NCBI GenBank assembly: GCA_033297205.1
Contig: MU859494.1
Location: forward strand, 1-12,968
Length of the DNA stretch: 12,968 nt
Source of the DNA: Pseudoneurospora amorphoporcata
Lineage: Eukaryota > Ascomycota > Sordariomycetes > Sordariales > Sordariaceae
Reading direction: 5' to 3'
Below the pieces are notes generated by a model that had not been told where the DNA came from, did no database searches, and was given only the letters and a program-made list of their open reading frames with translations. Positions 1-8,015 of the stretch are shown in pieces. The position numbers and the translations under genes are program-made. The number at the start of each line of letters is the position of its first letter. The first letter of the stretch is position 1.

Positions 1-98
1 TCTGTGGAGACTAAGTTCCCCAGTGACCAGCCTACTATACTACTGAGTAGTACAGGGCAGTTACAAGGCACAGTACTAGCCACACGTTAACAAGTATA
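1..98. repeat. Dispersed repeat, copy A (pairs with 11918-12015)
   Basis: Positions 18-98 align without gaps to 11935-12015 in the same orientation, including a shared core GTAGTACA.GGCAGTTACAAG. The first 17 bases also align but need a 2-bp gap. Nearly all differences are C/T or G/A, with the right copy carrying the T or A state, as expected if that copy was hit harder by RIP. Similarity stops near 98. The left edge is cut by the window start, so the true length is unknown. It may be the end of a transposable element, but no coding sequence identifies the family. Confidence 0.8.
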
Positions 99-500
99 CC
101 TTATAAGAAGGATGTTTTTCTTATTAACTTTTTAGAAAACTTAGAATATAATTACTTTACTACTAGAAAAATATATATAACGACCTTTATTTATATAAAC
201 AGCAGCTAACTATAATTCAAAAAAAATTACTAACAGAGATTGAAGAGTAACTACATAGTTATATGAAGGAAAGCATTATTAAAAGCATTCAAAATATTAA
301 CATTAATAGAGAAAAAGCTTAATAGCGTAACAATTATCGACGAGAGCATTGCTATGAAAATTACCAAGCAATACAATTAATAAAAATCTAATAAATCTAA
401 TATATTTAATAAATCCAGTAAATCTAACAAGTTTAATTATCTATATAACAACTAATTTACTACATTTTTTAGAGTTTTAAGTCCAGATTCTATACACTGG
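99..500. other. AT-rich, RIP-like degraded DNA, no gene
   Basis: This stretch is strongly AT-rich and full of TA steps and stop codons in every frame. Short degenerate TAATAAATCTAA-like runs occur around 378-430. No open frame of useful length survives. The composition matches the right arm of the window and contrasts sharply with the DNA after 500. The family of origin cannot be told. Confidence 0.65.
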
Positions 501-505
501 AGGGT

Positions 506-545
506 AGGCTCTACTAGGCTTCACTAGGCTCTACTAGGCTCTACT
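506..545. repeat. 10-bp tandem repeat, four units
   Basis: Four head-to-tail units of AGGCTCTACT (the second reads AGGCTTCACT) lie exactly where AT-rich DNA changes to GC-balanced DNA. The next bases continue as GGGCC. This is a minisatellite at a compositional boundary with no visible coding role. Confidence 0.85.
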
Positions 546-581
546 GGGCCCCATATAATCACGTGTACTAATAAGTGATGA

Positions 582-597
582 AAAAATGGCCATTTTT
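582..597. repeat. Perfect 16-bp palindrome
   Basis: AAAAATGGCCATTTTT is its own reverse complement. The flanks (GATGA on the left, GCATG on the right) extend the symmetry imperfectly. It could form a hairpin or cruciform or bind a dimeric protein. No adjacent gene is recognised, so the role is unknown. Confidence 0.6.
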
Positions 598-2762
598 GCA
601 TGAATCTGACGGTAATTTCGTAACTGACAACGGACAGGTCAGACCGATGGACCACTAGTGTCGGGCCTACGAGACGCTGACGTCGGTGTCGATTCGCGGC
701 GAGTGAAGGGCCAGTGCTTGTTGCTGACACTCTCGACACTGGTCGCCACTGGTGGTTGGCCGTCATCGTGGTGGATCCCCCGTTGTTTGTGTCGAAGGTG
801 GACCATTCAGGGGTAAGCCGACAGGGACAATCAAGGCCGATTCCCGAAGCTAAAATGGGTGGGGTCATTTTAAGCCACAAAACACAGGCCACTCTCGGCC
901 TCACTGCCGCCGGCATCTCCCCTCCTTCAGCGTATAAGGACTCCGCGGAGTGATTGGCGGCTTGTGCGAGGCATTAGGGAACCCTGGGAACGTTGCGGGA
1001 ATCCCGCTGGAGTGCTGTCCGGGCATTGAAAGGATTCCCCGGAACAATTGGTTTGATATTCTGGGAATCGGGGAATTTGTGGGGTTTGCTGCTGACCATA
1101 GAAGTCCAGGCATCGGCAACGACTTCCACAGCCAGCTGGAAGGTTGGCTCTCATCACCGTGTTGGATATCGAACATGATCGCGGCAACTGCCGAGGCAGA
1201 GCTTACCTAAGGCATTCGAGACGTCCTGTTGGCAGCTGTTGGTCCGCCGGTGTTAACCACCGACATGGCCATCCGAAAGAACCGCAAAAAACATCTTCAA
1301 CCCGCCATCACCGGGTAAACTTTTACATCCCCGTCTGCCAAAAGTGTCAAGCATGACAATAAAGCAACATTGCTGATGCAACCCACAGTCAACTTTTCCT
1401 CTTCAACCGACCGAGTTCATGTCCCCGGTGGCAACCGCGCCATCCCAAGCCAAGAACACTTAGACAACGCCAAGCCACGTGCTTGACGGGTTCCGTGATC
1501 CGTCTCATGCAAGCCATCTTTGGACGGCTCGAACGGTTGAATGATCTGCATCCCGCGCCTCAGCTGAACTTTTGATGTCCCCTCCCTTCTTCTCTCCAGC
1601 TCTTCCCCTGGCAAAAACCCCAAGGGTCCAAGAACCCCTCGGAAAAGACCCACGGAGGACATTCCATGGCATCTCTTGGCCAAGTGGACAAGCCGAAATG
1701 CGGAAAGATGCGGCATGCGGGAAAGGAATGCGGAGAAAACGCCGTGCAAGTGTGGCGTGACACAACGGCCAGAGCGGACACCTTGACAGGTTCTGGAAGT
1801 CCAAATCGAAGATCTGAGATGGGGAAGAGGAGGGAAACACAAAGACGGGCCGTTGCAACGTCTAATTTGACGTTCACCTAGGCAACTAAAGTCAGTTCCC
1901 GCTCGGAAAGGAAAGATGGACAAGCCAAGGGCACCGGTGCCGTTTCAGTAGGCGTAGCTGGTCTATCTGTTCCGTGGGGAACTGCGAACTGTCAACAGGC
2001 ATGGAGGTCAGAACTTCAGCTCCGGCTCTCTGCGATACTCCCAGCGTGCTCAAGTGAGGCTTCACATCGTGCCGTTCCAACCGTTCCAGCCGCTCCAGCT
2101 TCATCTGTATGCTACATTGCTTACTGCTTGGCAGCAATGGTGTTATATCCCTTGTCCTCTCCCCCCTCCAGTGAGCGCGGGATGATCTGATATGTATCAA
2201 CAGGTACCTACGCAAGTGTCCCGAGGGAACTAATGCAAAGGCGGAGTTGACAGTTGACACTGACAACCCAGGCACCGTGCTTGTTCGATCTTGGCTTTTT
2301 CATGGGTTCTACTGTATAGTGTAGAGGGGTGGTCTGAGGAAGGCCGATCTTCTTCCTTCCTAAGCTTCCTCGCTTCCATGCCGCGCATGGCCATTCCGAT
2401 ATAGTACTAACGGCATGCACCCTCGTGGCTAGGTCGTGACGACCCCCAGGGACTTTGTGACAAGGGCTGTATTCAGGGCTTGGAACAGTAGTTCAATTCA
2501 GCTAATAAACTACTTTGGTCTCGAAAGCCTTGTTGATCTTCTCAACCTCCAGAAGAAGGTTGGGCTTCAAGGCCTTCTTATGCCAAAGGGAATCGGTACG
2601 TACTTGAGGTACGCATCAAGCCTTGTCGCCTGAGGCTTCAAGACATCTGTCTAGCAGTCTGCATATGTGTGGATCTTCCTGAATGCCTTCATCCAGGCGC
2701 CCTGCTTTTTACTTGGTTGGCTGTGGTTGCTTCTGGGATGACCGTGACCGAGGGCCTGACCG

Positions 2763-2800
2763 CGGGTCTGGCCGCGGGTCCGGCCGAGGGTCCGGCCGAG
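2763..2800. repeat. 12-bp GC-rich tandem repeat
   Basis: Three units of the type GGTCYGGCCGMG follow each other. In one frame they read as Gly-Ser-Gly-Arg. The repeat alone explains the open frames on both strands here, so they should not be read as genes. Confidence 0.8.
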
Positions 2801-3503
2801 GTGGGTGTTGTGGCCGGAGGCCACTGAGCATCTTGAGGCTAATGCTAGGCGTTGAGGCTCTGCTAAGCCTCGGCAACCCTAACTCAAAACTGTGGGCAAA
2901 TGTCCGTGTGACAGACTTACAGAGACTACAAGCATGGCATCTCCACACAGCTTTTGTTTCTATCGTGTTATTCGCAGGAGAGGATGGACTAGGAAACGGC
3001 TGCATCGAAACGAAAGCGAGAACTGATCTTTTTTCCTTCTGTACGTAAGATCTGTGGATAGTTGCTCCGGGGCGTTGACTTCCATGTCCATCCCCAGTCA
3101 ACATCAATGGGCTGTGGGAGAATAGGATGCAGCAATGAGCCTCGAATGGGCTCAGGTGAAGATATCCAGGATGAGGATCATCACCACTCCCTCACTTTTT
3201 ATCCACTACCCAACTTCAGTCACCGAGCAAAACGGATGATTGGCAGAACCATTGATTAGCATGTAGTACCCCTAACGCAAACATCATTTGGCGAACAATT
3301 GCTTTGGGAATAGTATCATCTTGGGAGCACTAGGCAGGCGTCTAGACTTCAACACCAAGACTTCCTCACGAAGAGATCAACACTCGAGTTACGACCTTAG
3401 GTAATGAGTACGGGTTCAGCTTCATGGGAGGCCATGGGGAGTGGCCGAGGGGGCCTATCGTGCAACGGTCAAGCGGGTAATCTTGTCCCACAGCTGTGAG
3501 TGT

Positions 3504-3597
3504 CCGCGGCTTGTCATGTCAATACTTTGCGGCCGTGTAACCGCCTATACATGGACATGGTAAGGGACTGGGATAATTTCGAGAAGGACCGCGGCTT
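3504..3597. promoter_or_regulatory. CCGCGGCTTG direct repeat plus CGG/CCG motif
   Basis: CCGCGGCTTG occurs near 3504 and again near 3588. Between them, at about 3530-3543, is CGG-N8-CCG, an inverted-triplet layout of the kind bound by fungal Zn2Cys6 regulators. All lie 90-180 bp upstream of the TATA box of the secreted-protein gene. That they regulate it is inference from position and motif form only; such GC-rich motifs can arise by chance. Confidence 0.3.
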
Positions 3598-3682
3598 GAA
3601 TGAATGTCCTGTGGGCGTTGCTCCCTGTCATGGTCTCTTGACAGGGATGAGAAAATCATGAAGACAACACCGAACATCCAAG

Positions 3683-3688
3683 TATAAA
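3683..3688 (+). promoter_or_regulatory. TATA box of the secreted-protein gene
   Basis: TATAAA stands 153 bp before the ATG at 3841. It is followed by a long C/T- and CA-rich leader (about 3700-3838) with repeated CTCAACCTCAAC, a layout common in strongly expressed fungal genes. The start context ATCAAGATG has A at -3. Transcription probably begins about 25-40 bp after the box. Confidence 0.6.
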
Positions 3689-3840
3689 CAACCCCCTTCA
3701 AACCCCCCATCATCAACCATCCCTCTCATCGCCACCATCCCATCTTCACTCCCCTCTCAACTCTACTCTCCTCAACCAACCTCAACCTCAACCTCAAAAC
3801 CACCAGTCTCTTCAGACCTCCAACCCAATCAACCATCAAG

Positions 3841-4464
3841 ATGAAATTCCTCCTCACCACCGCTCTCCTCGCCTCCCTCGGCTCCCTCTCCCTAGCCCTC
3901 CCCTCCCCCGCTCACCAAGATGTCACCACCGTCCAGACAGACATCGAAGTCGACGACTCCCTAGCCTCCTAGAACTTCACTCCGGCCTTCACCTCCTCTC
4001 TCGACGACCTCTTCGCCCTTCTCGACTCCATCCCCGACTCCGTGTTGGAAGAAGGCGACGAAGCTTTGAATCAATGGTTCATTGATAACGACCTTCGCGA
4101 TCCGGCTGCTGAGCTACTTATCGACTCTTCCCCCGAGGCAGACCCCGCTTTGGATCTTGGCGATCTGGATGTCATCTCCGATGAGAACCTCGAGAGAGGA
4201 GTGCTTGTTGCCAGAGCCAGCGCGTGGAAAATCGCCAAGTGCGTTGCATCTATCGTCCAGCTTATCGCTACCACTGCGGTGCCGGCGGCGAAGTTGTTGA
4301 AGATTAAGAAGTATATTAAGGCGCTTGGGGGAGTGAAGATGAGCGTCAAGTTGTTGTTGGGGGCGACGACGAAGGCGGAGAAGCTCAAGGCTGGTGGGAA
4401 GGCGTTGGTTTATTTGAGCGCGGAGTTGTTGGGGATTAGCAGTGTTAAGGCTGCTTGCTTTTAA
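3841..4464 (+). pseudogene. Small secreted protein precursor, interrupted by TAG at codon 44
   Basis: From the ATG at 3841 the frame has 207 codons and ends with TAA at 4462-4464, apart from an in-frame TAG at 3970-3972. Residues 1 to about 20 form a classic signal peptide (basic Lys2, hydrophobic Leu/Ala core, small residues before ALPSP). The stretch up to about residue 118 is rich in Asp and Glu, like a pro-region. From about residue 126 the chain turns basic and hydrophobic, with many Lys, Leu, Ala and Gly and two cysteines at 134 and 206, the second just before the C-terminal Phe. An Arg at 119 or 125 could mark processing, but there is no clean Kex2 KR or RR pair. Codon use is strongly GC-ending, uniform before and after the stop, and nothing else in the frame is broken. 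The stop is of the CAG-to-TAG type expected from RIP. Removing 3922-3972 as a 51-nt intron would keep the frame, but its GTCACC donor is poor. No usable ATG follows the stop until late in the protein. I do not recognise the family; a membrane-active or effector-like secreted peptide is possible but unproven. Confidence 0.7.
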
Positions 4465-5081
4465 GGGACTTGGGGCACTGACGCTGAGGAAAACAAGGGA
4501 GGGTCAAGAGGGATGGGTGTATGGGATGTAAGAGAGAGGATGGAAGATTGTTGAGAAGCTGTGGGGAGGATCAAGCAGCAGAAGATGGTGCGACACAACT
4601 GGACGGAGGAAAAGGGTTGGACAGTTGACGGTAAAAAGGGGGTACGGGTGGTAATGGGATGTTTGCTTCCATTCTTATCAAGTGGAGGGACTAAGGGGTT
4701 AGTGAGGGCTTCTTGTTGCTCAAGGGATTTTATATTGTTCATATTCTTCTTCTTCACATAGGGGACGCCCTTTCGTCGAATTCATTGCTTTACATCAACT
4801 CCCGACCTAGCGACCTCTGAACCGGCCAGTGGCCGAGGCGTTCTTAAATTGAGTTTCGTTGATAACGCCTCGATGCTTAAAGACCAACTCTGTCTTGGTC
4901 CGTTCTTCCTTTTAAAGAAGACGCTTGAAACGCCTCCAATGCTGCACCATGCTCATTCCGTCATAACATCATGGATCGTTCTTCCAAAGCCAAACCGGCA
5001 AGCATCCTCTGCCCCCATCTGGCCTTCGTCTTCTCCATCACTGCCCTCCAGCCTTCCCTACCCCATTCTTCCAACATGACC
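4465..5081. other. Convergent intergenic region, shared 3' flanks
   Basis: The two genes point toward each other across about 620 bp. The DNA holds T-rich runs near 4725-4757 that could serve 3'-end formation on the plus strand, and an 11-base palindrome GGCCAGTGGCC near 4824-4834. Open frames here either lack an ATG or run into the reductase in a wrong frame. No gene seen. Confidence 0.5.
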
Positions 5082-6097
5082 TCAGTTACTAGGCACAACC
5101 CCCAGCACTCCACCATCCACACAAATAACACTCCCATTAACATACCGATCCCTCGCCAAAAACAGCACCGCCATCGCCATCTCCTCATCATGCCCCGACC
5201 GTTCCGCCGGCACCTTGTGTCCATGCCCCTTAACCTTCTCATCACTCAACTCACTCTTATTCTTCTCGTCACTTTCCCCCGTTGTCATCTCTGACGGGAA
5301 ATACCCCGGCGCAATACTATTCACCCTCACACCCGTCTTCTCAAACTCCGTTGACATCAACTTGGTCAAATGCACCGTCGCCCCCTTTGACGCACTATAA
5401 CTGAAATGTTTCTGCGCATGACGCATGATGCCGCTCATCGAAGAAATGACAATCACGTTCCCCGCCATGTGCGAGTGGCCCTCAGGGTGGGCGTGGCTGC
5501 AAGCTTGGAGGAGATGTAACAAGGCGACGGTGGTGAAGTAGACTGAGGAGACGTTGATCGTGAACACGGAGGACCAGTCGGAGAAGGATTCTTTTGACCA
5601 GAGCTCTTGGGAGATTTTGGAAGCGGAGGAGGAGATGGAGGGGTCGGCTTTGGGACCGGAGATGCCGGCGTTGCAGACGAGGAGGTTGAGGTGCTTTTCG
5701 AGGGAGGAGAGCTTGGAGACGAGGGATTGGAGGGAGTCTTTGTGACGTCGCAGGGGCCGATTCTTAAGGGGATGGGGTGTTGGCTGGGTTTGGAATCTGG
5801 AAAAGGGAGAGAGAGAGAAGGAAGAAAAGTGATCTGGGATCACAGTTCAAATCAGACAGCAAAAGCAAAAGAGGCGCCCTACGGAATAATCTTCCCATTC
5901 CCCTCCTTAGGACTATGTTCCTTGGCCGCATTCTCAAGAACCTCGAACCAGCGACCGGTAATGTACACCCTCGCGCCGTTGGCAGCAAGCGCTTGGGCGC
6001 ACATCAGACCGATGCCGGTACCGCCGCCAGTAATGAGGCAGGCCCAGCCATCGACGTTGAAGAGCTTGGAAGCCTGGAGGGAGTGTGTATGGGCCAT
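5082..6097 (-). CDS. Short-chain dehydrogenase/reductase (SDR), two exons, junction anomalous
   Basis: Exon 1 is 6097-5883 and exon 2 is 5796-5082, giving 309 residues. The start at 6097 has a good context (CACCAAAATGGCC). The protein is a classical NAD(P)-dependent SDR: cofactor glycine motif TGGGTGIG at 23-30, NAG at 114-116, Asn153 in INVSSVY, catalytic Ser191 in ISSMSG, Tyr205 and Lys209 in YSASK, PG at 235-236, and a C-terminal VDGG. The length fits a cytosolic oxidoreductase of this family; the substrate cannot be inferred. The odd part is residues 72-91. This family normally has a short stretch ending in a CDVT motif here, which helps hold the adenine of the cofactor. CDVT is encoded at 5752-5741 but in a different frame from the DSLQSL that follows, so the open model reads through it as Arg-Arg-His. 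Either about 4 bp (or 1 bp) were lost near 5736-5744 and the gene is broken, or a different acceptor rescues an open but altered protein. Fold and active-site residues are otherwise intact. Confidence 0.85.
5797..5882 (-). other. Predicted intron of the SDR gene
   Basis: On the minus strand the donor is GTAGGG right after the codons for GKII and two bases of a Pro codon. The acceptor is TTTTCCAG behind a long CT tract, giving an 86-nt intron. TCTGAT near the middle may be the branch site. This acceptor joins exon 1 to the open frame of exon 2. A second acceptor, CTTAAG ending at 5763 (120-nt intron), would restore the family-like junction IIP-IGPCDVTK but puts the rest of exon 2 out of frame. 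Confidence 0.65.
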
Positions 6098-7004
6098 TTT
6101 GGTGGTTTCGTCTGGTTCTGGTGGGCTTGGTGGGAGTTTGGGGTAGCGGAGGAGGTTTCGCGGGTGGTGTAAGTGTTAACGCACAATGTTGATCACGGCT
6201 TGGTGGTTGGATGGTTCGTACGACACCCCTACGTCATCGCGCGCCCCCAGGTAGCGGGTTAGCGGTCTGGACGCCTGAAAGTCCCAAGCTATAGCGCTTG
6301 CGTACAGCGCGTCAAAAAGTAAACATTTTCCCGCTTTCGGTATCCCGCCTCGCCCGTCCCGTCTCCCCGTTAATCGGATTTCAAGCTCACGATCGACCGA
6401 ACCCGACGACCGGCCCGCAGCCCACACACCAAGCGGCCCAGCCAAAGAGACTCAAGAATGCTCATTTCTGATATGGGACGGAAATATTGAGCCCAACGAA
6501 GAAAGAAGGAGATACACGGTGCATGCGTCTTTTCGCGCTCGCTTTCAAGCTCCGTGCCGAACTGCGAGGCCGTTGCAGCGGCCGGTGCTGAAAACCCGGA
6601 GCCGGTACCGTACCGAGAAGGGGTCGGAGAACACGGCGAGACAGCTGGCACCGGGCGAAATAGCCTGACCTCCACCTGCAACAAGGGCGAAGAAAGGACG
6701 GCCTGGGTACCATAATAGTGCAAGACATGATGCTTGACATACCTCTTAGGCAGTAACAAACAAAGATTTCTAGATCCCTAAACAGCTCATTACATGGAGA
6801 TACTAAGCCCACCTTGCACCTTCACCATCCACCAAGACACCAAGTCTAAACGAGAGGTGGTTGAGGGTGGAAGCGGCGAGACGTTCCTTAGCGCGTCCGA
6901 AACCCGGTGTGCCGCGATTAACTGTGTATCGAACGGTGAAAAAGGGGTCAAAGCAGAACAAGCATGTAGGGCCCATCGCAAACCGTTTAATATTCCGTCA
7001 TACC
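6098..7004. other. Upstream region of the SDR gene, no gene seen
   Basis: About 900 bp of GC-balanced DNA upstream of the minus-strand reductase. The first 80 bp read as a CA-rich leader on the minus strand. The rest holds overlapping short frames on both strands without domains. An 80-codon ATG frame at 6794-7036 runs into the inverted repeat of the next element and is probably chance. No TATA box is convincing. Confidence 0.45.
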
Positions 7005-7019
7005 TTAAATTAAGAGAAA

Positions 7020-7056
7020 CTCTACTCGCACGTTGATAAAACTCTACTCGCACGTG
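7020..7056 (+). repeat. 22-bp subrepeats, left inverted end (2 copies)
   Basis: CTCTACTCGCACGT begins at 7020 and again at 7042, a 22-bp period, separated by TGATAAAA. The copies are the reverse complement of those at 7922-7979. Confidence 0.9.
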
Positions 7057-7229
7057 GATCCACTTTTACTTTTCTAACTATAACTTAGTCAGATCTTGGT
7101 ATATTGCTTTGGGGTGTAGTAGCCACCCTCCCCAACTTCAGTTTTCGGAACAACCTCGTGCTTGGCAGTGGTGGAGCATGGAATTCTGGCTTGGAATCAT
7201 GGAAAGGGACTGCCAAATTGGCTCGCGTG

Positions 7230-7333
7230 TATATAAGACCCCTCTTGCCTTTGTGATCATAGAACGACAAGGACCCCAACAACAACCAACAACAACGAAC
7301 AACAAGAACCAACGACAACGAACAACTCCAAGA
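7230..7333 (+). promoter_or_regulatory. Orphan promoter: TATA box with CAA-rich leader inside the element
   Basis: TATATAAG at 7230-7237 is followed about 35 bp later by a long CAA-rich tract (7273-7333; CAACAACAACC-like units) and then by CTCTTTT and CTTCATATAAAAATC. This is the layout of a fungal polymerase II promoter and 5' leader. The following ATGs (7407 and 7456) open only about ten codons each. No gene body follows; the DNA turns AT-rich near 7617. It is either a captured gene 5' end or the promoter of a noncoding transcript. Confidence 0.45.
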
Positions 7334-7921
7334 ACGACACTCTTTTATCGTCAAGTCTAGTCTTCATATAAAAATCATTCATCTTTGGTCCTACGATCTT
7401 GTACATATGTTCATTTTATTCCTCTTTCTCTGGTCATAGAGAGAAACTTGTCGTTATGTTTGCATTCCTGGTCCTGCCTACTTAGTTCCGTCCCAAAAGT
7501 CTTCCTGTCGTCGAGCATCGCACATCAGCTACACGCTCACGGCCTCCCAGTTTTGACTGCAGCTTTTCTGGGTGTGTTGTGTGTGTTGTGGTTGTTGTGT
7601 TCTGCTCTTCGTCAATATAAAACTAAAAGTAGTACTAAATTACTCTTTGATTTTTAGCGGATTTTTGAAGGTATCTAGCAGCTTTGCACCGTTAAGCGTT
7701 ATCAAAATACTAGTTTTTTAGCTTTTTTGACTTATAATTATCTTAATTATTTATTTAGAATATCTTTTCTTTAAAGTTTTTATAAGGTACTGGATATATA
7801 TGGTCTCAAAAGAGGTGGTGTTATATAGAGAAAAAAATAAGAAAAAATATCATATACTTTTCACCTCTTTATTAAATCTTTTTAGTACTCTAAAAAAGAT
7901 ATTAAAAGTTACTTTTTCCTC

Positions 7922-7979
7922 AACGTGCGAGTAGAGTTTTGCCAACGTGCGAGTAGAGTTTTGCCAACGTGCGAGTAGC
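7922..7979 (-). repeat. 22-bp subrepeats, right inverted end (3 copies)
   Basis: ACGTGCGAGTAG occurs at 7923, 7945 and 7967, an exact 22-bp period with spacer AGTTTTGCCA. The outermost copy diverges (GTAGCGC instead of GTAGAGT). The three inner units are almost identical, suggesting recent homogenisation or slippage compared with the RIP-altered DNA on both sides. Confidence 0.9.
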
Positions 7980-8015
7980 GCTTTTCTAAATTAAATAAGT
8001 TCCATTTTTCGTTAA

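Larger units (their letters stand above)
598..3680. other. GC-balanced region without a supportable gene
   Basis: About 3.1 kb of ordinary composition. Open frames here are short, overlap on both strands, mostly lack an ATG and show no recognisable domain, signal peptide or plausible intron structure. An open minus-strand stretch at 1417-1923 begins at a TTG. A plus-strand ATG frame at 2683-3048 is driven by a Gly-Arg-encoding tandem repeat. Small items inside: four ATGCGG hexamers between 1698 and 1733, a CCGTTCCAGC-like 9-10 bp repeat near 2071-2098, and the 12-bp repeat at 2763-2800. The stretch could hold regulatory DNA, a noncoding transcript or a decayed gene; I cannot distinguish these. 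Confidence 0.5.
7005..7995. mobile_element. Nonautonomous DNA element with subrepeat-built inverted ends
   Basis: The left end carries two, and the right end three, inverted copies of a 22-bp unit with core CTCTACTCGCACGT. Outside the units the ends also match as inverted repeats (TTAAATTAAGAGAAAC on the left, TTTAATTTAGAAAAGCG on the reverse of the right). Both outermost edges contain TTAA (7005-7008 and 7991-7994), which might be a target duplication or part of the terminus. Some weaker similarity continues inward (CACTTTTACTTTT versus GTAACTTTTAA). There is no transposase. The 991-bp interior is a mosaic: 7085-7615 is of ordinary composition with a promoter-like block, while 7620-7920 is AT-rich and RIP-like. 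Foldback elements share the feature of tandem subrepeats inside inverted ends; assignment to a superfamily is open. Confidence 0.7.

Noticed and set aside
1417..1923. 168-codon open frame on the minus strand, with overlapping open frames to 2275
   Set aside because: It begins with a TTG rather than ATG, overlaps two other open minus frames of similar length, and shows no domain, signal or intron pattern.
2683..3048. 121-codon ATG frame with Gly-Ser-Gly-Arg repeats, plus an open frame on the opposite strand
   Set aside because: The frames are open because of the 12-bp GC-rich tandem repeat; the rest shows no recognisable protein character.
3922..3972. 51-nt intron that would remove the stop in the secreted-protein gene
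   Set aside because: The frame would fit, but the donor GTCACC is far from the fungal consensus and there is no clear branch site; retained only as a test.
4071..4388. Minus-strand and +2-frame open frames over the secreted-protein gene
   Set aside because: They are antisense and out-of-frame shadows of the GC-ending codon use of the real gene.
4461..4757. 98-codon minus-strand frame downstream of the secreted-protein gene
   Set aside because: It starts at a GTG; a shorter ATG version is low complexity and lies in the presumed 3' flank.
5554..6172. Several plus-strand frames of 63-179 codons over the reductase
   Set aside because: They mirror the minus-strand SDR exons, whose cofactor and catalytic motifs are unmistakable.
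7385..7657. 90-codon frame after the orphan promoter with hydrophobic stretches
   Set aside because: It opens with TTG; the real ATGs nearby give only about ten codons, and the frame runs into RIP-like DNA. Not enough to call a gene.
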